A stretch of DNA of 5,013 nt from Cryomorphaceae bacterium (GTDB lineage: Bacteria > Bacteroidota > Bacteroidia > Flavobacteriales > Schleiferiaceae): positions 1 through 5,013 of the forward strand of contig DMCR01000155.1 in the NCBI GenBank assembly GCA_003445735.1, in the 5' to 3' direction. Below the pieces are notes generated by a model. That model saw only the letters and a program-made list of their open reading frames with translations, had not been told where the DNA came from and did not search any database. Positions 1 through 5,013 of the stretch are shown piece by piece. The position numbers were made by a program, and so were the translations under genes. The stretch's first letter is position 1; each line of letters opens with the position of its first letter.

Positions 1-1
1 A

Positions 2-1135
2 GCAGAAGCTCACGATGCACATGCAGAACACGTTCATCACCAACAACAAAACCGTCCTTGGAGTGCCCTATACGTAGCGGCTATCTTCTTCTTGGGTCTA
101 GGTCTAGGACAATTGTTCTTCTTGGCCATTCAATACATTGCCCAAGCGGGATGGTCTGCGGGTTTGTTGCGTGTGATGGAAGCACAAGCTTTTACTATTG
201 TTATTCCTTTGATCGTTATTGCTTTGATTGCGTTCCTTGGTTTGGGCCATGTTCACCACATGTTCCACTGGATGGTAGAAGGTATTAACATCGAAGGCCA
301 CGAGAACTATGACAAAATTATCGCAGGTAAGCGTGGATTCTTGAACCCGATATTCTTCATCATCCGTGTATTGATATACATCGGAGGATGGGTTTGGGCA
401 GCACTTATGTTGAGAAAATACTCTTTATCATCTGACTATGGGGACGGGGCAGAGATGTGGAAGAAAAACCGTAGGGTAGGTGCCATTTTCACGGTATTCT
501 ATGCAGTAACCTCATCTACTTCTGCGTGGGATTTGATTATGAGCATAGATACACACTGGTTCTCAACACTATTTGGATGGTACACATTCGCGGGAATGTT
601 CGTAAGCTCTTTCGCTGCGACTATCCTTGTTACATTATACCTTAAGTCTAAAGGCTTGTTGGAATGGGTGAACTACAATCACATCCATGACTTAGGCAAA
701 TTCATGTTCGCATTCTCAGTATTCTGGACTTACTTATGGTTCTCTCAGTTTGTGTTGATTTGGTATGCGAACATTCCGGAGGAAGTAACCTACTATATGC
801 AGCGTTGGGACCAGTACAAAGTACCGTTCTTCACTATGTTGTCTTTGAACTTTATCTTCCCAGTATTGGCCATCTTGAGCCGTCCTGCGAAGCGTGTTCC
901 AGGTACCTTGGTGATGGCCTCATTATTCGTCTTGGTAGGTCACTACATGGATCACTACGTAATGATTATGCCGGGAACGGTTGGTGATCAGTATGGATTC
1001 GGACTGGTGGAGTTGGGTCCAATTCTATTATTCGCCGGTTTATTCATCTATGTAATGTTTAGCAACCTTGCGAAAGCACCATTGTTGCACAAGAATCACC
1101 CAATGATGGTTGAATCAAAGCACTTCCAACAATAA
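2..1135 (+). CDS. actF: ACIII quinol:cytochrome c oxidoreductase membrane subunit ActF, 5'-truncated by window edge
   Basis: This is a membrane subunit of Alternative Complex III, which oxidises menaquinol and passes electrons to cytochrome c or directly to a terminal oxidase. The reading frame is open from position 2 with no upstream stop or convincing start, so the 377 visible residues lack the true N-terminus. A TTG at 92 is only an internal codon, since family-like sequence (RPWSALYVAA, residues 18-27) lies before it. Counting from position 2, about nine hydrophobic helices are visible, near 22-46, 64-84, 117-137, 159-180, 190-212, 233-256, 276-292, 302-322 and 336-355. ActF normally has ten, so roughly one helix is missing. 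Family-like motifs include HWFSTLFGWY (185-194), FWTYLWFSQF (241-250) and YANIPEE (255-261). No cofactor-binding motif is expected or seen. The first 13 residues carry five histidines. It lies 20 bases before coxB, the usual place for the last act gene. ActC is the related paralogue, but position favours ActF. Confidence 0.87.
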   Translation, partial: AEAHDAHAEHVHHQQQNRPWSALYVAAIFFLGLGLGQLFFLAIQYIAQAGWSAGLLRVMEAQAFTIVIPLIVIALIAFLGLGHVHHMFHWMVEGINIEGHENYDKIIAGKRGFLNPIFFIIRVLIYIGGWVWAALMLRKYSLSSDYGDGAEMWKKNRRVGAIFTVFYAVTSSTSAWDLIMSIDTHWFSTLFGWYTFAGMFVSSFAATILVTLYLKSKGLLEWVNYNHIHDLGKFMFAFSVFWTYLWFSQFVLIWYANIPEEVTYYMQRWDQYKVPFFTMLSLNFIFPVLAILSRPAKRVPGTLVMASLFVLVGHYMDHYVMIMPGTVGDQYGFGLVELGPILLFAGLFIYVMFSNLAKAPLLHKNHPMMVESKHFQQ

Positions 1136-1155
1136 TCTAGAAAAGAGACTAAAGA

Positions 1156-2181
1156 ATGAATACAGTTTCAATTATAGTTTTAGTAGCTCTAGCCATCCTC
1201 ACATTAGTGCAGGTTATGCGAATCTCTGAGGTTTCTTCGGAAATCCAAGGTGGTAAGGATAATGTGGTGAGCGAAAAGGACAATGATACCCAAGGGCGTT
1301 TGATGTTGTTGGTAGGTATGGGCTTCGTTATCAGTGTAGTGGTGATGTATTTCTCCTGGGGTCGACTCAGTCTTCCTGAACCATCATCAGCACATGGTTC
1401 GGAGATTGACGGATTATGGAATGTGAGTATGTTAATAATAAACATCGTGTTCTTCATAGTACAGCCTATTTTGTTCTACTTCGCGTATAAATACCGTGGA
1501 AAAAAAGGAACTAAGGCAGTTCACTTCGCGCACAATAATAAATTAGAGTTGTTTTGGACTGTAGTTCCTGCATTGGCGTTAGCTGTATTGATTATATGGG
1601 GTCTGAATGTTTGGAGCACCTTAATGATGCCTGAAAACGAGGAAGAGCCTATCGTAATAGAACTATATGCGCAGCAATTTAACTGGACCGTTCGTTACAG
1701 TGGTAGTGATAATGCCTTAGGTTTTGCTTCGGTATACGATATTGAAGGTGCAAATATCTTGGGTGTGGACACTCAAGATGCAGCTTCTGCTGATGATATC
1801 GTGACTAAGGAATTGCACTTGCCTTTGGGTAAGCCTGTATTGTTCCAATTCCGTGCACAGGATGTAATCCACTCGGCTTATTTCCCGCACTTCCGCGCAC
1901 AGATGAATTGTGTACCTGGAGCGATCACTAACTTTCAGTTCACACCGACAATCACAACTGCCGAAATTCGTCAGAACAAAGATGTAAAAAGACATGTTGA
2001 AGAGGTAAATGCCATCCGTACCGCTAAGGGCGAAGACGTTTGGGATTTCAATTACGTTCTGCTTTGTAATAAAATTTGTGGAGCAGCACACTACAACATG
2101 CAAATGGATATTATCGTGGAGACCGAGGATGAATACAAGGCTTGGTTGAACGAACAGAAAACCGTCGCTGAGACTTTGTAA
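1156..2181 (+). CDS. coxB: Cytochrome c oxidase subunit II, CuA-binding, aa3 type
   Basis: CoxB receives electrons at the binuclear CuA centre on the periplasmic face and passes them to haem a in CoxA. The 341-residue protein has two extra N-terminal helices (about 4-20 and 48-67), then the canonical hairpin (about 88-111 and 132-153), then a cupredoxin domain (about 165-325). The likely CuA ligands are H239, C304, C308, H312 and M315, in the motif CNKICGAAHYNM. Lys306 takes the usual Glu position, whose ligand is a backbone carbonyl. Glu131 in LELFWTVVP matches the conserved K-channel entrance Glu. Phe175 takes the place of the electron-entry Trp of the canonical WYW motif. Two segments, about 184-218 and 266-297, are longer than in mitochondrial subunit II. 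There is no C-terminal cytochrome c domain, so this is not a caa3 fusion. The ATG at 1156 is chosen because the first helix and the following VQVMRISEVSS resemble Bacteroidota homologues from their start. The leader (AAAAGAGACTAAAGA) is purine-rich without a clear Shine-Dalgarno. It is co-oriented with actF and lies 13 bases before coxA. Confidence 0.95.
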   Translation: MNTVSIIVLVALAILTLVQVMRISEVSSEIQGGKDNVVSEKDNDTQGRLMLLVGMGFVISVVVMYFSWGRLSLPEPSSAHGSEIDGLWNVSMLIINIVFFIVQPILFYFAYKYRGKKGTKAVHFAHNNKLELFWTVVPALALAVLIIWGLNVWSTLMMPENEEEPIVIELYAQQFNWTVRYSGSDNALGFASVYDIEGANILGVDTQDAASADDIVTKELHLPLGKPVLFQFRAQDVIHSAYFPHFRAQMNCVPGAITNFQFTPTITTAEIRQNKDVKRHVEEVNAIRTAKGEDVWDFNYVLLCNKICGAAHYNMQMDIIVETEDEYKAWLNEQKTVAETL

Positions 2182-2194
2182 TTAAGACTTAACA

Positions 2195-4000
2195 ATGAGT
2201 AATATGTCAACGAAATCGACAGAAAACCCTCACTTTCAAGATCACTTGATGGAGCACCATCACAAAGAGAACTTCTTCACGAAGTACATCTTTACGATGG
2301 ATCATAAAATGATTGGTAAGCAATTCTTGGTAACCGGTATGTTCATGGGAATCATCGGTGTGATGATGTCTATGCTTTTCCGTTTGGAATTGGCATACCC
2401 GGAGCAAAGCTTCCCAATCCTCGAATTTTTCCTTGGTAAATGGGCACCGGATGGTGTAATGAGCCCAGATATGTACCTTGCCTTGGTAACTATCCACGGT
2501 ACGATAATGGTCTTCTTTGTGTTGACCGCAGGGCTTTCAGGTACATTCTCAAATTTGTTGATTCCATTGCAGATTGGTGCCCGTGATATGGCATCAGGTT
2601 TTTTGAACGCTTTGTCTTACTGGTTTTTTGCAATGAGTTCCATAGTTATGGTTGTTTCATTGTTTGTAGAATCGGGTCCTGCTTCCGCAGGTTGGACGGT
2701 ATACCCACCTCTATCAGCTTTGCCACAGGCAATGCCAGGTTCTGGTGCTGGTATGACTCTTTGGTTGATCTCAATGACTTTGTTTATCGTAGGTTCACTA
2801 TTAGGTTCTTTGAATTACATCGTAACCGTGTTAAACATGCGCACCAAAGGTATGAGCATGACTCGTCTTCCATTGACTATTTGGGCATTCCTCGTAACAG
2901 CAGTTCTAGGTGTGCTTTCATTCCCAGTATTGTTGAGTGCCGCATTGCTTTTAATGTTTGACCGATTGTTGGGTACCTCATTCTACTTGAGTGATATCTT
3001 CATGGGCGGTGAGGTATTGAGCTACAGTGGTGGTTCACCAGTATTGTACCAGCACTTGTTCTGGTTCCTCGGTCACCCTGAGGTATACATTATCTTACTC
3101 CCTGCATTGGGCATTTCATCAGAAGTTATAGCGACTAATGCTCGAAAGCCCATCTTCGGTTATCGCGCCATGGTAGGCTCCATTTTAGCCATTGCCTTCT
3201 TAAGTTTCATCGTTTGGGGTCACCACATGTTCATAACGGGTATGAATCCGTTCCTAGGGTCAGTATTTACCTTTACCACATTGCTGATTGCCATTCCTTC
3301 AGCAGTGAAGGCCTTTAACTACATTACCACCCTTTGGAAAGGTAATATCCAGTACACTCCAGCGATGATGTTCTCTATCGGTTTGGTAAGCACCTTCGTT
3401 ACTGGTGGTTTGACTGGGGTAATCTTAGGAGATAGCGCACTTGATATCAACGTTCATGATACCTACTTCGTTGTGGCTCACTTCCACATCGTAATGGGAC
3501 TCAGTGCCATATTCGGTATGTTCGCAGGGGTTTACCATTGGTTCCCAAAGATGTACGGCCGTATGATGAACAAGTCTATGGGTTATGCGCACTTCTGGTT
3601 GACTTTCATTACCGCATATGGTGTATTCTTTCCAATGCACTTTTTGGGTATGGCAGGTCTTCCACGTCGTTACTACAGTAACACAGCATTCCCTATGTTC
3701 GATAACCTAGCGGATATCAACGTATTGATCACGTATTTTGCGATCATCGGTGGTATTGCTCAGTTGATCTTTATCTTCAACTTCTTCTACAGCATTTGGA
3801 GAGGACCTAAGGCGTCTCAGAATCCATGGAAAGCAAATTCATTGGAGTGGACTACTCCAGTAGAGCACTTGCATGGAAATTGGCCAGGAGAGATTCCAGT
3901 GGTACACCGTTGGGCATACGATTACTCTAAGCCAGGTACAGAAGAAGACTTCATTCCTCAAAACGTGCCGCTCGCAGAAGGTGAGGAAAGCGGCCACTAG
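2195..4000 (+). CDS. coxA: Cytochrome c oxidase subunit I, catalytic haem-copper subunit
   Basis: This is the catalytic, proton-pumping subunit of an aa3-type oxidase in the inner membrane; it reduces O2 to water at haem a3-CuB. The 601-residue protein has twelve predicted helices between about 42 and 533. Haem a ligands are H101 (in TIHGT) and H431, and haem a3 is bound by H429 (VAHFHIVMG). CuB ligands are H294, H343 and H344. Y298 of HPEVY is the expected cross-linked tyrosine. E296 in HPEVY marks an A1-type oxidase. D131, N120 and N138 match the D-channel and K372 the K-channel, with S369 where many homologues have Thr. No key residue is missing. The N-terminus (residues 11-37) is histidine-rich, and the C-terminal tail (EWTTPVEHLHGNWPGEIP and following) is typical of Bacteroidota. 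The ATG at 2195 gives a normal N-terminus, 13 bases after coxB; M4 is a possible but less likely start. No Shine-Dalgarno is visible. Phe codons are mostly TTC, fitting high expression. A terminator follows 21 bases after the stop. Confidence 0.98.
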   Translation: MSNMSTKSTENPHFQDHLMEHHHKENFFTKYIFTMDHKMIGKQFLVTGMFMGIIGVMMSMLFRLELAYPEQSFPILEFFLGKWAPDGVMSPDMYLALVTIHGTIMVFFVLTAGLSGTFSNLLIPLQIGARDMASGFLNALSYWFFAMSSIVMVVSLFVESGPASAGWTVYPPLSALPQAMPGSGAGMTLWLISMTLFIVGSLLGSLNYIVTVLNMRTKGMSMTRLPLTIWAFLVTAVLGVLSFPVLLSAALLLMFDRLLGTSFYLSDIFMGGEVLSYSGGSPVLYQHLFWFLGHPEVYIILLPALGISSEVIATNARKPIFGYRAMVGSILAIAFLSFIVWGHHMFITGMNPFLGSVFTFTTLLIAIPSAVKAFNYITTLWKGNIQYTPAMMFSIGLVSTFVTGGLTGVILGDSALDINVHDTYFVVAHFHIVMGLSAIFGMFAGVYHWFPKMYGRMMNKSMGYAHFWLTFITAYGVFFPMHFLGMAGLPRRYYSNTAFPMFDNLADINVLITYFAIIGGIAQLIFIFNFFYSIWRGPKASQNPWKANSLEWTTPVEHLHGNWPGEIPVVHRWAYDYSKPGTEEDFIPQNVPLAEGEESGH

Positions 4001-4021
4001 GGAAAAGCTTTATAACTCAAG

Positions 4022-4051
4022 TCCCCTTGTCGCTCGGCAAGGGGATTTTTT
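4022..4051 (+). terminator. Rho-independent terminator ending the act-cox transcript
   Basis: A perfect 8-bp stem pairs TCCCCTTG (4022-4029) with CAAGGGGA (4038-4045). The pairing can be extended inward by T4030-G4037 and C4031-G4036 to leave a GCTC tetraloop. Six T residues follow at 4046-4051. It lies 21 bases after the coxA stop and 18 bases before the preferred ruvB start, so it should separate respiratory transcription from ruvB. There is no A-tract on the upstream side, so it should not act on the opposite strand. Confidence 0.92.
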
Positions 4052-4069
4052 ATGCTATTTTGTAGTACT

Positions 4070-5013
4070 ATGAACGAGCATCTCGATCCTACAGGATCAA
4101 ATCTGTCGAACACCGAGCGTGAGATGGAGCGCAAGCTTCGTCCTTTAAGTTTTGACGACTTTACAGGGCAGGCTGTGGTATTGGAAAATCTCAAGATTTT
4201 TGTTGAGGCGGCTAAGATGCGTGATGAAGCTATGGACCATGTATTGCTCCACGGTCCTCCCGGGTTAGGTAAAACCACCTTGTCTCATATCCTCGCGAAT
4301 GAATTGAGTGTAGGCATCAAGGTGACTTCAGGTCCTGTATTAGATAAGCCTAGTGACCTCGCTGGGCTATTAACAGGTCTGCAGCCAAATGACGTATTGT
4401 TCATTGATGAGATCCATAGATTGTCCCCGGTCATTGAGGAGTATCTCTACAGTGCCATGGAGGATTTCAAAATAGACATCATGATTGATTCGGGACCTAG
4501 TGCACGCAGCGTACAAATAGCTCTGAATCCGTTTACCCTCATTGGCGCCACTACGCGCTCGGGATTGCTAACGGCACCGCTGCGCGCACGATTCGGAATT
4601 ACCGCTAGATTGGAGTATTACGATGTGGAGCTGTTGAGCACTATTGTGGATCGCTCGGCAGAGATATTGGATGTTCCTACGGATTATGAGGCGTGTATTC
4701 GCATTGCCGGTCGTTCACGTGGCACCCCGCGTATTGCCAATGCCTTGTTACGTCGCGTACGTGATTTTGCCATGGTCAAGGGTAATGGTACTATTGATGT
4801 GGGTATTGCCGAGTTTGGCCTCAATGCCCTGAATGTAGACAGTAGTGGTCTGGACGAAATGGACAATAAGATCCTTCATGTATTGATTGACAACTTCGCC
4901 GGTGGGCCGGTCGGGTTGAATACCCTCAGCACTGCCATTGGTGAGCAAGCAGAGACTATTGAGGAAGTCTATGAGCCCTACCTTATCAAGGAAGGTTTTA
5001 TTATGCGTACCCC
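4070..5013 (+). CDS. ruvB: Holliday junction branch-migration ATPase RuvB, 3'-truncated by window edge
   Basis: RuvB is the hexameric AAA+ motor that, with RuvA, drives branch migration of Holliday junctions during recombination and repair; RuvC then cleaves. The window shows 314 complete codons with no stop, ending at IMRT, so about 25-30 residues of a roughly 340-residue family are missing. The RPLSFDDFTGQ segment is at 24-34 and Walker A GPPGLGKTT at 62-70. Walker B FIDE is at 111-114. The sensor 1/arginine-finger region runs from about 158 to 176 (GATTRSG, then PLRARFG), and sensor 2 (GTPRIANALLRR) is at 218-229. The C-terminal winged-helix domain starts near 255 (VDSSGLDEMD). All key ATPase residues are present. 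The start at 4070 is preferred because MNEHLDPT matches the usual Bacteroidota RuvB N-terminus. An in-frame ATG at 4052, directly after the terminator T-tract, would add six residues (MLFCST), and an in-frame TAA at 4013-4015 closes the frame upstream. Phe codon choice (7 TTT, 4 TTC) is less biased than in coxA, fitting lower expression. No Shine-Dalgarno is visible. Confidence 0.97.
   Translation, partial: MNEHLDPTGSNLSNTEREMERKLRPLSFDDFTGQAVVLENLKIFVEAAKMRDEAMDHVLLHGPPGLGKTTLSHILANELSVGIKVTSGPVLDKPSDLAGLLTGLQPNDVLFIDEIHRLSPVIEEYLYSAMEDFKIDIMIDSGPSARSVQIALNPFTLIGATTRSGLLTAPLRARFGITARLEYYDVELLSTIVDRSAEILDVPTDYEACIRIAGRSRGTPRIANALLRRVRDFAMVKGNGTIDVGIAEFGLNALNVDSSGLDEMDNKILHVLIDNFAGGPVGLNTLSTAIGEQAETIEEVYEPYLIKEGFIMRT

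Noticed and set aside
58..288. + strand open frame of 76 codons within actF
   Set aside because: It overlaps the strongly recognisable actF frame, has no family resemblance, and is a frame shadow.
1149..1457. - strand open frame of 102 codons antisense to the coxB 5' end
   Set aside because: It is antisense to a well-supported gene, with no recognisable product or promoter.
1717..2103. - strand open frame of 128 codons antisense to coxB
   Set aside because: It lies wholly within coxB, has a Cys- and Ser-rich composition typical of an antisense shadow, and no recognisable domain.
2182..2192. Short inverted repeat TTAAG-A-CTTAA in the coxB-coxA gap
   Set aside because: A 5-bp palindrome around a single base cannot fold into a stable hairpin and is likely chance in AT-rich spacer; no evidence of an operator.
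3997..4278. - strand open frame of 93 codons across the terminator and ruvB 5' end
   Set aside because: It overlaps the conserved RuvB N-terminus and Walker A region antisense and runs through the terminator hairpin; a shadow frame.
4644..4948. Small open frames on both strands within ruvB
   Set aside because: They sit inside the continuous RuvB frame, which contains sensor 2 and winged-helix sequence here, and show no independent family signal.
1..5013. Search by eye for CRISPR repeats, insertion-sequence ends, tRNA or rRNA genes, and defence or toxin genes
   Set aside because: Nearly the whole window is accounted for by four conserved housekeeping genes and one terminator; no repeat array, terminal inverted repeats, cloverleaf or accessory gene was seen.

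Overview
The window reads as ordinary core-genome DNA from a member of the Bacteroidota, most likely Flavobacteriales. The evidence is the combination of an Alternative Complex III (ACIII) subunit gene directly ahead of cytochrome oxidase genes, a subunit II with two extra N-terminal helices and a C-N-K-I-C-G copper motif, a RuvB beginning MNEHLDPT, and the lack of clear Shine-Dalgarno sequences. The family assignments rest on recognition of the translated sequences; the order-level placement is an inference.

Layout, all on the + strand: (1) positions 2-1135 hold the 3' part of actF, a polytopic quinol:cytochrome c oxidoreductase (ACIII) subunit whose start lies off the left edge. (2) 1156-2181 is coxB, the CuA subunit II of an aa3-type cytochrome c oxidase. 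(3) 2195-4000 is coxA, the catalytic haem-copper subunit I, with all haem, CuB, D-channel and K-channel landmarks that I looked for. (4) 4022-4051 is a strong intrinsic terminator. (5) 4070 to the right edge is ruvB, the Holliday-junction branch-migration motor, lacking only about its last 25-30 residues. No stretch over 300 bases lacks a gene; the largest gap is 69 bases (4001-4069) and contains the terminator.

The first three genes are separated by 20 and 13 bases with no terminator between them, so they are very probably the tail of one act-cox transcript. Their products form an electron path in the inner membrane: menaquinol is oxidised by ACIII, electrons pass via cytochrome c domains to CuA in CoxB, then to haem a and the haem a3-CuB site in CoxA, where oxygen is reduced and protons are pumped. 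In Flavobacterium johnsoniae ACIII and the aa3 oxidase are known to form a physical supercomplex. ruvB is functionally unrelated and is separated by the terminator.

I found no mobile element, CRISPR array, RNA gene or undescribed system. The points most worth a second look are small: two departures from textbook CoxB residues around CuA (Phe at the electron-entry Trp position and Lys in place of the CuA-loop Glu), and the very short space between the terminator and ruvB.
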